Below are positions 47,402-55,848 of a stretch of DNA of 64,000 bases, piece after piece. The DNA is from a virus. The position numbers and the translations under genes are program-made. The notes under the pieces are model-generated. The model was given only the letters and a program-made list of their open reading frames with translations, searched no databases and was not told the DNA's origin. How positions within the stretch are numbered: the stretch's first letter is position 1; each line of letters begins with the position of its first letter. Location: positions 24,966 through 88,965 of IMG/VR virus record IMGVR_UViG_3300009085_000002, one strand, 5' to 3'.

Positions 47402-48442
47402 TTAAAATGAACATAATAAATTGTTCAATAATTCTTTTGTTTTATACTCTCCATATATTTTCCTATAATCAGAAATATCTGATGTAGTATTATCTGGAGT
47501 ATGGATATAAGAAATATTATATTTCTCTTTCCATTGCTTTGCATATTCTATACCTGGATTTGGATTCTTATTAAAATCATTATTTGCAAAATATATTTTA
47601 TGTTTATAATCTGTATTTAGTTTAGTCCAAATATTTGTAGAAAAAATTGTATTTTCAGAATTAGGTGCTATTATGTTTATATACCCTAATTCTTCCATAC
47701 ACATTATATCTTTTAGACTGGTTTGTATAATTAATAATTCACCTGGTTGTATAAAATTCTTATTAAATATCAAGCTTTTATCAGTATTACCAAACCAATA
47801 TTTATTAGGAGCATAAATTTTAATTGCTTCTATACCCTTTAAATTATTTCCTAGACCTATATAAGCATAAGCTAGGTAATTTCCTATATTTATAGCTTTA
47901 TCATTAATCCAATAAGTTGTTATAGGAATAACCAATTTTTCTTTTAATTTTTTCTTAGAAATTCCATACTGTTTCCAATAAGATAAATCCTCATTAGAGT
48001 AATATATAGAATTTCCTTTTATTTTTGCTTTTATTTTAATTTCAACTTCTATAGGATTATCTTGAATCTTAGGAACATTTTTTATTAAAACTTTATTACA
48101 AATAACATCAAATCTAGGTTTAACTAGATTTAGATTAAAAGCTTCATTTACTTCTGCTAAACATCTAATAAAACTATTATTATAACTATAATATTTAGTT
48201 CTTTGTAGAAATTGATACCATGTTTCAGGCTTTAATTGATTAGGATCTCCCCAATCTTTCATAAGAAGATCTCCTCTTGTACCATAACATATAGTACAAG
48301 AAGGATGATCTTCTTCTTTTCTCATTTTAAATGGTTTATTAATATTTTTATAATCAACTAAGTATGACCAAATTTCTTCTTGTGAAAGCTTCTTATGAAT
48401 ATTATCCAGATTAAGATTTGGTTTTATTTTAATCATACTCAA
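47402..48442 (-). CDS. DNA primase with TOPRIM-like domain
   Basis: The protein has 346 residues. The N-terminal part has MRKEEDHPSCTICYGTRGDL then DWGD, like the DnaG-type nucleic-acid binding region. The C-terminal half reads as a degenerate TOPRIM fold: ELLIIQTSLKDIMCMEELG (where DnaG has EGxxD), a strand IYFANNDFNKNPNPGIEYA in the place of the DxD strand, and TPDNTTSDISDYRKIYG. It would make primers for phage replication beside the helicase. The Glu-to-Gln change at the first TOPRIM acid is worth checking. Overlap with the next gene is four bases. Confidence 0.6.
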   Translation of the reverse strand: MSMIKIKPNLNLDNIHKKLSQEEIWSYLVDYKNINKPFKMRKEEDHPSCTICYGTRGDLLMKDWGDPNQLKPETWYQFLQRTKYYSYNNSFIRCLAEVNEAFNLNLVKPRFDVICNKVLIKNVPKIQDNPIEVEIKIKAKIKGNSIYYSNEDLSYWKQYGISKKKLKEKLVIPITTYWINDKAINIGNYLAYAYIGLGNNLKGIEAIKIYAPNKYWFGNTDKSLIFNKNFIQPGELLIIQTSLKDIMCMEELGYINIIAPNSENTIFSTNIWTKLNTDYKHKIYFANNDFNKNPNPGIEYAKQWKEKYNISYIHTPDNTTSDISDYRKIYGEYKTKELLNNLLCSF

Positions 48443-48831
48443 TCTTTTGGGTAGTATTTATTTACTAAAAATATATAAAATCCTTCAAATGTAGGAATAG
48501 TATGTTCCCAAATAAACCATCTACCTAAATAAGTTAATCCATTCTGATCTTTAATTGGATAGTTATATTGAGTTACTTCTACTTTTCCTATATAATTATT
48601 TTCATCTTTAAACCAATCATATTCAATCAAAACACTATCATTATAACTTTCTACTGAGTAATCTAATATATCTTGTAAAGTTATTACTGGATATCCCTGA
48701 ACTAACATAGGAATTTTAAATGAAGCATAAGGTTTATTATTAATATCTTTTACTTGCCATATACTATCTTTATTCTGGCTATATAATAACAAAGGAATAA
48801 AGAATACTAAAGCTAATAATACTTTTTTCAT
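48439..48831 (-). CDS. Exported hypothetical protein, 130 residues
   Basis: A signal peptide (MKKVLLALVFFIPLLLYSQ) is followed by about 110 residues with IPMLVQGYPVITLQDI and VEVTQYNYPIKDQN. Probably periplasmic. Its stop overlaps the primase start by four bases, which ties an exported protein into the replication operon. Function unknown. Confidence 0.55.
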   Translation of the reverse strand: MKKVLLALVFFIPLLLYSQNKDSIWQVKDINNKPYASFKIPMLVQGYPVITLQDILDYSVESYNDSVLIEYDWFKDENNYIGKVEVTQYNYPIKDQNGLTYLGRWFIWEHTIPTFEGFYIFLVNKYYPKD

Positions 48832-48836
48832 ATAGT

Positions 48837-49073
48837 TTACTCTTTTAAATTGTATAAATATTCTTCAATATTTTCAGAGTTATTAAATTTAGATTCGTTA
48901 ATTTGTTCTTTATGTGTATGAGGATTTGTATCTTCTACATCATTAATAGAACAACAATACCCGCATATAAAACATTTGTAATGAGATTTTGGATCAAAAA
49001 AATGTCTTAGTTTTCTTTTACATTTTGTTAATATAGAATAACAATTAGGACAATGATTATTAGTGGTTTGCAT
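48837..49073 (-). CDS. Small zinc-ribbon-like protein, 78 residues
   Basis: The start at 49073 (MQTTNNHCPNC) is preferred over an in-frame ATG at 49106, because the longer version would run through the terminator hairpin at 49091-49124. The protein has HCPNC and then KCFICGYCC, two CxxC pairs about 30 residues apart with basic residues between, as in a zinc ribbon. Nucleic-acid or protein binding is likely. Confidence 0.55.
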   Translation of the reverse strand: MQTTNNHCPNCYSILTKCKRKLRHFFDPKSHYKCFICGYCCSINDVEDTNPHTHKEQINESKFNNSENIEEYLYNLKE

Positions 49074-49090
49074 ATTTTTAGTTTTTAAAT

Positions 49091-49124
49091 AAACAGCTCT
49101 ATCCAATTAAGAACAGAGCTGTTT
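49091..49124 (-). terminator. Intrinsic terminator after the SSB-like gene
   Basis: A perfect 10-bp stem (AAACAGCTCT / AGAGCTGTTT) encloses a 14-base loop, followed by TTTA and a short T-rich tract in the minus-strand sense. It lies 47 bases after the stop of the SSB-like gene, which fits high independent expression of that gene. Confidence 0.7.
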
Positions 49125-49170
49125 CCAAATTTCACTTAATGTAGTTAATAATGTAAATTAATATATAAAT

Positions 49171-49872
49171 CTAAATATCATCATCTTCAACTATTTTATT
49201 AGCTAAAGATTTAGTATCATCTGGTTTTATATCATACTTTTTATAATCCCATTTAGAGTTCTTATCAAACTTAAAGAATTTCTTAACTCCTTCTTTTACA
49301 TAATATAAAGTTTGTACATCTTTATCTATTACTAACTCTTCTACTTCTATAATATTTTTAGTTAAGATATACCAATTACTATCTTTTCCTTTATATTCTC
49401 CAAAAGATAGAGTATATTTTCCAGGTTCATACTCTTCTGCTTTAAGCTTAACCCAAAAAGAACAATTCTTTACTATTGCTAAATACTTATCTAAATACTC
49501 TTTTAAAGTAGGTGCTTCTATTTTATCTACTTTACCTCTAGTATCTGTAATATCTGCAATAATAGCCAGATTTGCTAAAATTCTATCTATATAATTTTGA
49601 TCTTCTGGATCAAAATATATACCCATTTTAATAAATCCATAAGGTCCTTCTGCTGTTATTTCTGGGTCAGTATTTCTCCATTTAGCCCCTGTAAAGCCAC
49701 TACCAGAATATTTATCTCCTTCTAAATGAAAAGATAATTGAACTTTAGTATTATCCTTATTATACTTTAAATCATAGCCTTTTATACTAACTTTATTAAA
49801 GCCATAATTTAAGTAAGAACTAGTAAATTCCTGTGCTTCTGTGTGTGTTTTTCCTTTAGTTGTAAACGCCAT
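49171..49872 (-). CDS. Probable single-stranded DNA-binding protein
   Basis: The protein has 233 residues. It starts MAFTTKGKTHTEAQEFTSSY, continues with alternating strands and ends in an acidic tail VEDDDI, the hallmark of SSB proteins that contact replication partners. The middle (YNKDNTKVQLSFHLEG, GPYGFIKMGIYFD) is beta-rich, as in an OB fold. It lies in the replication block and is followed by its own terminator, consistent with high abundance. No sequence signature is decisive. Confidence 0.5.
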   Translation of the reverse strand: MAFTTKGKTHTEAQEFTSSYLNYGFNKVSIKGYDLKYNKDNTKVQLSFHLEGDKYSGSGFTGAKWRNTDPEITAEGPYGFIKMGIYFDPEDQNYIDRILANLAIIADITDTRGKVDKIEAPTLKEYLDKYLAIVKNCSFWVKLKAEEYEPGKYTLSFGEYKGKDSNWYILTKNIIEVEELVIDKDVQTLYYVKEGVKKFFKFDKNSKWDYKKYDIKPDDTKSLANKIVEDDDI

Positions 49873-49892
49873 AATAATTTATTGTTTTATAT

Positions 49893-50123
49893 TTATATTC
49901 TTTCATTATTCTCTGGAGCTTTATTGGGTGCTGGACTAAGCCCAGTAACTACTATACCTATTGTATATTTCTTAGGTTTTTTAAATTTTAATTCTTCTAA
50001 TCCCCATAAAAAGTCAATTTCTGCTGGATTAAGTTCCAACTCTTCATTAATTTCTGATCTCTTTTTTCCTTCATTAAGCATATCCAAAATAGTTTGGATA
50101 TTAATTTCTCTTTTTTCTGACAT
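49893..50123 (-). CDS. Hypothetical protein, 76 residues
   Basis: The N-terminal half is helical and HTH-like (IQTILDMLNEGKKRSEINEE, then LNPAEIDFLWG); the C-terminal half is a short strand pair ending in Pro/Asn. Its start overlaps the upstream stop by one base. It could be a small regulator of the SSB-like gene downstream, but that is inference. Confidence 0.5.
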   Translation of the reverse strand: MSEKREINIQTILDMLNEGKKRSEINEELELNPAEIDFLWGLEELKFKKPKKYTIGIVVTGLSPAPNKAPENNERI

Positions 50124-50662
50124 TATTTTATTATATATTTAGTGTTGTTAATAATTGCGTATATAAAAGTTCTTGTATTTATAGCTTTAAATACATTATC
50201 TTTTTCAGCATCAAAGAATTGAAGATATCCTCTTTCATCTTGATTATTTTCATGATATCCTACTATAAGTCTTAATTCTCCAGGAATTATTTTAGTAATA
50301 GGATTTTCAATTAAATCTTCTAATAACTTAGGAATATCTGTTACTTTAGCATTGCTAATTTGTTGTATCTTAGTACTCTTTTCTGATTCATAAGCTTTTT
50401 TGATTTTATCCTTATCTGCTTTCTTAAAGTATATAGACATTGCAGTTCTAGGATTATTAAGAACTATTTGTATTAATTCTGTTTGATTAACTATAGTTTC
50501 AGTAGAATAATCACGAGCAGATTTAACTAGAGCATCAACATAATTTTTAGATAAAGTAGCTTCTTGTGTTGTTCCTAATATATTAACTACTATATCTCCA
50601 TTATATTTAACTTCTTTAACTAAATAATAACTTGTTTCACTTAAAAAATTTCCTTTTTGCAT
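50123..50662 (-). CDS. Hypothetical protein, 179 residues
   Basis: An alpha/beta protein with KKADKDKIKKAYESEK and GELRLIVGYHENNQDERGYL. It lies between the VWA gene and a small HTH-like gene, each with minimal spacing. It is probably a conserved member of this crAss block, but I cannot name a family. Confidence 0.5.
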   Translation of the reverse strand: MQKGNFLSETSYYLVKEVKYNGDIVVNILGTTQEATLSKNYVDALVKSARDYSTETIVNQTELIQIVLNNPRTAMSIYFKKADKDKIKKAYESEKSTKIQQISNAKVTDIPKLLEDLIENPITKIIPGELRLIVGYHENNQDERGYLQFFDAEKDNVFKAINTRTFIYAIINNTKYIIK

Positions 50663-50663
50663 A

Positions 50664-51467
50664 CTAATTATTTAATTTTTTATAAAATCCTTTACTAACA
50701 TCTTTTCCATCTAGAACAGATTGAGTATATACTTGTGTAGAATTCAAAGACTTATTAAAAGCTTCTTTAAATCCTTCTCCTGTATTATCTATAGCTAAAC
50801 AGTTGGATTCTTCTAATTTTAGATCATCAATAATTCTTCTTAAATCATAATTAGTGCCTACAAAAGTTACTGTAAAATTCTTAGATTGAACTTCTTTAAT
50901 CTTATTTGCACAAATAGATTTATAATGTTCTAGTCTGTTATTATCTCCATCAGTATAAACTTTTAATAAAACTTTATCTGAATCTGATATTCCAGGCTGT
51001 ACTTTTTCTATAATATCTAAAACTGCTTTATATAAAGGAGTATTATTTCCTCTAGCTCCATAAAAATGCAAATTCTTACTATTAGGATTATTTAATAATG
51101 TATGAGTTTTCTTTTTTATTTCCTTATCATACTTATCTTCTTCAATAAATTCTTCAACTGTAACTGTATAATTTACTTCAGTTTGAGTTTTTATCCATTC
51201 TAATTCCTTTAATATACCCTTTATAGAATTATCATATTTAGGTCCACTCATAGAATATGTAGCATCTAATAATACTACATTATGTATAGTAGGCTTAATT
51301 TTAGATTTTTTAACTTTTTTTACAATTTCCTTTACTATAGTACCTTTTTTTAAATAATTTCTATAATCTTCTACATTTGCAAATCCATTTCTAACAGCAA
51401 GTTTTAATTTTCTTTCTTGATTAGATCTCTGTAAATCTTGATATTCTTTTTGATAGTCTCTTATCAT
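50664..51467 (-). CDS. von Willebrand factor A domain protein
   Basis: The protein has 267 residues. A basic N-terminal helix is followed from about 60 by a VWA fold. The metal site reads VVLLDATYSMSG (Asp68, Thr70, Ser72, a DxTxS form of the MIDAS), then NNTPLYKAVLDII, then VYTDGDNN with the third MIDAS Asp. VWA proteins often pair with AAA ATPases, and an AAA-type gene lies 10 bases upstream, so the two may act together in assembly or remodelling of a complex. Confidence 0.75.
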   Translation of the reverse strand: MIRDYQKEYQDLQRSNQERKLKLAVRNGFANVEDYRNYLKKGTIVKEIVKKVKKSKIKPTIHNVVLLDATYSMSGPKYDNSIKGILKELEWIKTQTEVNYTVTVEEFIEEDKYDKEIKKKTHTLLNNPNSKNLHFYGARGNNTPLYKAVLDIIEKVQPGISDSDKVLLKVYTDGDNNRLEHYKSICANKIKEVQSKNFTVTFVGTNYDLRRIIDDLKLEESNCLAIDNTGEGFKEAFNKSLNSTQVYTQSVLDGKDVSKGFYKKLNN

Positions 51468-51477
51468 TATATATTAT

Positions 51478-52290
51478 TTATATTCCGTTATATTTTCTTA
51501 TTTCAGTTAGTACTATTTCTAAATTATTTGGTATAAAAGTATCTTTAAATAATTCAGACATTCTAGCATTATACTTCCCATGTTTTCTGGTTACAAATTT
51601 GTAACTATCCGATGTAACTACTCCATCATCTTTAACATTAACATGAGTATATAACATAAAATCATAATAAGAATCTAATTTAAATTTTTCTATAATCATT
51701 TTACCACCAGGCATAAATATTTTCCAAGAATCTAAATTTTCATCATATTCTGAATGGAATTCTGTAACTACTATAAGATCTTCTCTAAGTTTATCTATTG
51801 ATTCTATAATTCCATTAAGAACTTCTCCAGCTAATTCCCAAAATCTTTGATAGGCTTCTCCACCAGCTTTTCTTTTAATAAATTCTTTATCTGCAATAAC
51901 TGAACTAACAAAATGAGTAACATCAGGCAAAATAATAGTTTTAATACTAGGCATAAACTTATCTACAAACAATAAGCAACTTTCAAGTGTTCTCAATTTA
52001 GTTAATATGAAATTACCTGTAATAGTTAATTCATTAGGCTCTTTCTTTAATAAAACTGGAATTATATCCGAAATCATTTCTAGATTATTTCTATCTCTCA
52101 TCTCTTCTAATGACTTAGATTTTTCTGTAGAGACTTGTAATCTTTTTAGAGGTAATCCTTCTGAAGTTGTAATATGCATAGCCTTAGATGAAGGAGCTAT
52201 AATAAATACTTCTTCTCCTTTTTTTAAAAATTTTCTACTATAAGACTTTCCTGTATTGGGTTCTCCAATTATACCTAGTTTTAATGCCAT
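51478..52290 (-). CDS. P-loop ATPase, RecA/Sak4-like
   Basis: The protein has 270 residues. Walker A is GEPNTGKS (9-16) and SCLLFVDKFMP or IKTIILPDVTHF could supply Walker B; ITGNFILT and LIVVTEFHSEYD follow. Size and layout resemble Sak4-type single-domain RecA-like ATPases of phages, which aid recombination and annealing with SSB. It is also next to the VWA gene, so a MoxR-like partnership is an alternative. Confidence 0.65.
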   Translation of the reverse strand: MALKLGIIGEPNTGKSYSRKFLKKGEEVFIIAPSSKAMHITTSEGLPLKRLQVSTEKSKSLEEMRDRNNLEMISDIIPVLLKKEPNELTITGNFILTKLRTLESCLLFVDKFMPSIKTIILPDVTHFVSSVIADKEFIKRKAGGEAYQRFWELAGEVLNGIIESIDKLREDLIVVTEFHSEYDENLDSWKIFMPGGKMIIEKFKLDSYYDFMLYTHVNVKDDGVVTSDSYKFVTRKHGKYNARMSELFKDTFIPNNLEIVLTEIRKYNGI

Positions 52291-52293
52291 TTA

Positions 52294-52617
52294 TTATTCT
52301 TCTTTTGATAAGTTATTATTTTCCCAAAACTCATTTGTTAATAAGAGATTATCAGAATCTATTGCTTCACATATTTCATTATAAACTTTAAACATCTCAT
52401 TTTCAATAGATTTTTTGATATCTTTTTTACTAGAATCTGTAGTTACTAATAAAGATTTAGTAATTTTATTATCTGTTATTTTATCATCTCCGCTGCTCCA
52501 ATCATCTTTAGGTTTTCTACCTGTTAATTGTATACAAATTTCTAATCCTAATTTTTTAATTTTAGGTGCTGTTTCTATAGTCCAATTAGACTCTTTTTTA
52601 TTTTTAAATAAACTCAT
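52294..52617 (-). CDS. Hypothetical protein, 107 residues
   Basis: A charged protein (MSLFKNKKESNWTIETAPKI) with DDWSSGDDKITDNKI in the middle and an acidic end. Three bases separate its stop from the ATPase start. No family recognised; it may be an accessory to the ATPase. Confidence 0.5.
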   Translation of the reverse strand: MSLFKNKKESNWTIETAPKIKKLGLEICIQLTGRKPKDDWSSGDDKITDNKITKSLLVTTDSSKKDIKKSIENEMFKVYNEICEAIDSDNLLLTNEFWENNNLSKEE

Positions 52618-52620
52618 ATA

Positions 52621-53088
52621 TTAAATCTTAATTTGTTTTAATATTTTTATATAATTAATGTTTGATGCATATCCAATAGAACTTAAAAACTTATAATAAT
52701 CTGTTAAGTCTTTACCTTTATCTATCCAATACTGTTGATATAATAAATAATCTTCTATTGAATCTTTCCAATGTTTATAAACTGCACATTTAGCACCATG
52801 ATCTGCTATAATATAACCGGATATTTTATTTGGTCTTTTAGTAGTATAGTGCATACCAAATAAATTATTATGTTTAACACATAACTTACTTTTAAACCAT
52901 CCAGTCTCCACTATAGCCTGTTTATAAACAATCTTGGAATGTATTATTCCTATTTCTTCTATATAATTTAATATATTTTCAGGAGTTAATTTATCTTCTT
53001 TTATTGTTTCAGTTAAACTACTTCTACTTGAAAATACACTAACTGAAGTTAATAGAAATATGAGCACGAGTAATTTCAGTTTTTTCAT
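52621..53088 (-). CDS. Exported glucosaminidase-type lysin
   Basis: The protein has 155 residues from the ATG at 53088, which begins a signal peptide (MKKLKLLVLIFLLTSVSVFS). A longer in-frame start at 53148 would place the promoter inside the gene. The core matches the FlgJ-like glucosaminidase family: VYKQAIVETGWFKSKLC (catalytic Glu in IVETG), HNNLFGMH, then YKHWKDSIEDYLLYQQYW and YYKFLSSIGYASN. It would cleave the glycan strands of peptidoglycan after export, and so act as the phage endolysin or in superinfection. Confidence 0.75.
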   Translation of the reverse strand: MKKLKLLVLIFLLTSVSVFSSRSSLTETIKEDKLTPENILNYIEEIGIIHSKIVYKQAIVETGWFKSKLCVKHNNLFGMHYTTKRPNKISGYIIADHGAKCAVYKHWKDSIEDYLLYQQYWIDKGKDLTDYYKFLSSIGYASNINYIKILKQIKI

Positions 53089-53117
53089 AATCAATAAATT
53101 TTTTGTGATGAGAACCA

Positions 53118-53149
53118 CAAATATAATTAATTTTTGTCTATCTATCAAA
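53118..53149 (-). promoter_or_regulatory. Bacteroides-type promoter for the lysin gene
   Basis: Read on the minus strand: TTTG (53149-53146), 20 bases, TATATTTG (53125-53118), a full match to the Bacteroides promoter pattern. Transcription would start near 53111, about 23 bases before the ATG at 53088. It also drives the genes downstream (ATPase, VWA). Confidence 0.65.
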
Positions 53150-53154
53150 TTTAA

Positions 53155-54273
53155 TTAATATGTTTTATTTCTAATTTTTAAATAAGCCTCTTCAGTCATA
53201 TCTTTTAACTCTGGGAGTTCTTGAATATATCCTGATTCTCCATAAATACAGCAACCTAAATCTATAAATCCTTCAGTATCTCTGCTTTCTAATAAGTGAA
53301 TAAATAGATCATTTTTGTTCATAGATCTTATTTTCCATTTCTTTTCTGAATTACCTAAATAGCTATCTATATGAGGATATATAGAAGGTTTAAATAAAGA
53401 ATATAATTGATCTACATCTTGAGCAGTATTCCCGCTATCCTTAAAATCTTCCTTAGTAGGTTTTAAATCTTCTCCTGAGAATTTAAGTCTTTCTATTTTA
53501 GCAATATCTCTATTAAATTGTTGAGTTATAACTATTAAAGGCTTATAAATATTTCTAATATTGACAAAATATTCAGATAGTTTATCAATATTTTCTTTAT
53601 TATTAAAGCCTCTTTCTTTAGAAACTAAAGCTATATGATCTACTATAATAATAGTTTTTCTGTTCTTAAATTCTTCCTTTAATTTATAAACAGAAGTTTT
53701 TATCTGCTCTTTATTACCTTCTTTTTCTACATAAGCATAACCTTCTTTATATTCACCTATAGAATTAAAATAATTTGTAATATAATTTCTAATACCTGTA
53801 GGATTAGTTTTTCTCTCATGGAAATCTATTTTACCTTGTTTTATAAGTAGACCATCTTCATTATAATCTCCAAGCAAAGGAATTATATCTTCTTCTAATA
53901 CTTTATATACTAAGTTTTCATCTTCTTTAGATAGTGTATGCTTTCCTTTACTCAAAATATAAGCAGGATCCATCTCTTTTTTATATTTTTCTCTAATAAA
54001 CCAAGAAATCCATTTAGGAACTTTCTTTAATCTACTTATTTCATAGGAGAAATATATCCAATGAATATCTTCTTCTGGGTTTAATAAATAAGGATTTAGA
54101 ACATATCTAGAATCTATATAAGCAGTTTTACCAGTTTTAGGAGCAGCACCTATACAATGATAGGATTCCATTTGAAGATTAGAAGTAAAATTATCAAGTC
54201 TAGAAAACCCAGATTTAATACCTTTATTTGTGCCTAATTTACCTTTTTCTACTACTAATCTAAAATCTTTCAT
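53155..54273 (-). CDS. DnaB-family replicative helicase
   Basis: The protein has 372 residues, about the size of the DnaB C-terminal ATPase without the N-terminal domain. Walker A is GAAPKTGKT (42-50), the catalytic Glu is in FSYEIS (Glu79), Walker B is IIIVDHIALV (Asp212), and the DNA-contact motif is QQFNRDIAKIERL. The gene sits directly after a loader-like gene with a four-base overlap. It should unwind the fork for the primase and polymerase in this window. Confidence 0.85.
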   Translation of the reverse strand: MKDFRLVVEKGKLGTNKGIKSGFSRLDNFTSNLQMESYHCIGAAPKTGKTAYIDSRYVLNPYLLNPEEDIHWIYFSYEISRLKKVPKWISWFIREKYKKEMDPAYILSKGKHTLSKEDENLVYKVLEEDIIPLLGDYNEDGLLIKQGKIDFHERKTNPTGIRNYITNYFNSIGEYKEGYAYVEKEGNKEQIKTSVYKLKEEFKNRKTIIIVDHIALVSKERGFNNKENIDKLSEYFVNIRNIYKPLIVITQQFNRDIAKIERLKFSGEDLKPTKEDFKDSGNTAQDVDQLYSLFKPSIYPHIDSYLGNSEKKWKIRSMNKNDLFIHLLESRDTEGFIDLGCCIYGESGYIQELPELKDMTEEAYLKIRNKTY

Positions 54274-54845
54274 ATACTAGTAGAATTTATCTTTTCTTCA
54301 AATGAAGAATTAGAATCTAAATGTATATAATCTTTTTGCCACTCCTCTTGTTCTATATAATTAATGATTTGTTTCATATACATTAAATCATTTTTAGAGC
54401 ATTTTTGGAGTTTAGCTGATAAAATAGAATATATTAAATCATCTTCTTTCTTAGTTTTTACCCTGGCTAAATATTTCTTTCTGGCTGTTTTATACTCATT
54501 AGTTAATCTTCCATTAAATTCTTTATTACTAGATCTTAATAATCTTCCAGCAGGATTATTAGGGGAAGGAACTCTATATGGATATGCAGTATAAAATCTG
54601 TCAAAATCTATATCAGAATTATTTTCAAATACTTTCTCTCCTTTTTCTCTAACTATTACATCACCATCTTCCTGTTCTACAACATATCCATTATTCTTTA
54701 AGTATAATAAAGATCCAGAATAATCAAAAGAATCTATAGATTTAAGACTATTAACAGCTCTTTTATCCTTTAAATGTAAATAATATAATAAAACATAAAC
54801 TTCTAATTGTAATTCACTTCTTTCAAATTCTTTTAAATCTATCAT
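54270..54845 (-). CDS. Probable helicase loader / replication initiation protein
   Basis: The protein has 191 residues. An N-terminal winged-helix-like part (LYYLHLKDKRAVNSLKSI, VIVREKGEKVF) is followed by a helical domain with FYTAYPYRVPSPNNPAGR and KKYLARVKTKKEDD. This two-part layout resembles DnaD or replisome-organiser proteins that load DnaB. The position right before the helicase gene, with overlapping start and stop, is the main support. Confidence 0.5.
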   Translation of the reverse strand: MIDLKEFERSELQLEVYVLLYYLHLKDKRAVNSLKSIDSFDYSGSLLYLKNNGYVVEQEDGDVIVREKGEKVFENNSDIDFDRFYTAYPYRVPSPNNPAGRLLRSSNKEFNGRLTNEYKTARKKYLARVKTKKEDDLIYSILSAKLQKCSKNDLMYMKQIINYIEQEEWQKDYIHLDSNSSFEEKINSTSI

Positions 54846-55147
54846 AATGCTGATTTTATTTTATTCATAAGATCTTTAGGAGAATATTTTCTAGAGGGTG
54901 GATGAATTATATAATCTCTTATATAAGATTCTCCATTTCTTACAAAGCATAAAAATACTTTATGTACTCCTATTCTTATTCTATAGGGCTGAAAAGTATT
55001 CTTATCCATATAAAACAATTTTCTATTATTATTATTATATATAGCTATTCTTTCATAACCATGTATAATAGAAGATCCTTTATTATTAGGGAGGATATCT
55101 TGTTTATATTTATCTAAAATATGTTCTTTTAATGCATCTTCTCCCAT
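54842..55147 (-). CDS. Hypothetical protein, 101 residues
   Basis: A basic protein (MGEDALKEHILDKYKQDILP) with ISVxRIRIGVHKVFLCF-like strands near the middle and SRKYSPKDLMNKIKSAL at the end. It overlaps both neighbours by a few bases in the replication operon. No family recognised. Confidence 0.5.
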   Translation of the reverse strand: MGEDALKEHILDKYKQDILPNNKGSSIIHGYERIAIYNNNNRKLFYMDKNTFQPYRIRIGVHKVFLCFVRNGESYIRDYIIHPPSRKYSPKDLMNKIKSAL

Positions 55148-55290
55148 TATGAAGTTTTTAATTTATATTCTTGCTTTCTATTCTCTAAATCTAAATTCTC
55201 AAACCAACCTGGTAAGTTCTTATTAGGAATATAAGTAGGATTAAGATTAACTTTAATGTTTAATTTTGGTATAGTCTTAATTTTATTCAT
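55147..55290 (-). CDS. Small basic protein, 47 residues
   Basis: The ATG at 55290 overlaps the stop of the upstream gene by four bases, and the TAA shares one base with the next ATG. The product begins MNKIKTIPKLNIKVNLNPTY and contains LPGWFENLDLENRKQEY. Coupling on both sides makes this a real gene. Function unknown. Confidence 0.65.
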   Translation of the reverse strand: MNKIKTIPKLNIKVNLNPTYIPNKNLPGWFENLDLENRKQEYKLKTS

Positions 55291-55787
55291 ATTAAATATT
55301 TAACTTTTTCTATCAAGTCTCTGAAATTTTCTAGAAATAGATCTCTAAGTTCTTTAGATTGGAAAGATAAACATTTATTTGTTAATGAATAACTCTCTAT
55401 TTCTATTTCATTTCTAGCTTTATTATAACCAATAATATATGTAAGTTTATTATCTATACTAGGAGTCCAATTATCTCTATAGATATCCCTTAAAAATAGT
55501 AGTTGTATAAAAGCCAGTACTTCTTCATATCTTTCTTTAGATATAAGAATATTTTTATTATAAACTTCATCTACTGAACCACTTAAACCTGATATAGAAC
55601 CAATATAACTATTTGTACTTATATAATAAAGATCTTTAGTATACTCAGTATAAGCTTCTTTCCATGTTTTAGGTAATTTATTATTCTTATCTAGTATTTC
55701 TTTATATTTTATACATTTAAAAGTACTATTTTCTTCATCAACTTCATAACCTTCTGGTGGTATGATTTTTAATTCTTTTTCTTGCAT
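55287..55787 (-). CDS. Hypothetical protein, 166 residues
   Basis: A soluble protein that begins MQEKELKIIPPEGYEVDEEN, with a central helix ISKERYEEVLAFIQLLFLRD. The opening with a Pro/Gly-rich charged stretch and KTWKEAYTEY is typical of small phage proteins from Bacteroidetes viruses, but no function is known to me. It follows a terminator. Confidence 0.5.
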   Translation of the reverse strand: MQEKELKIIPPEGYEVDEENSTFKCIKYKEILDKNNKLPKTWKEAYTEYTKDLYYISTNSYIGSISGLSGSVDEVYNKNILISKERYEEVLAFIQLLFLRDIYRDNWTPSIDNKLTYIIGYNKARNEIEIESYSLTNKCLSFQSKELRDLFLENFRDLIEKVKYLI

Positions 55788-55804
55788 ATTTATAATTTTA
55801 ATAA

Positions 55805-55838
55805 AAATACTCTCTAATTATTAAACTAGAGAGTATTT
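55805..55838 (-). terminator. Intrinsic terminator
   Basis: A perfect 12-bp stem (AAATACTCTCTA / TAGAGAGTATTT) with a 10-base loop and a following TTTTAT tract on the minus strand. It lies 11 bases after the stop of the coiled-coil gene. Confidence 0.8.
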
Positions 55839-55848
55839 AAAAATTCAT

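Noticed and set aside
53089-53148. Longer start for the lysin gene at 53148
   Set aside because: It would place the exact promoter within the coding part and bury the signal peptide 20 residues from the N-terminus.
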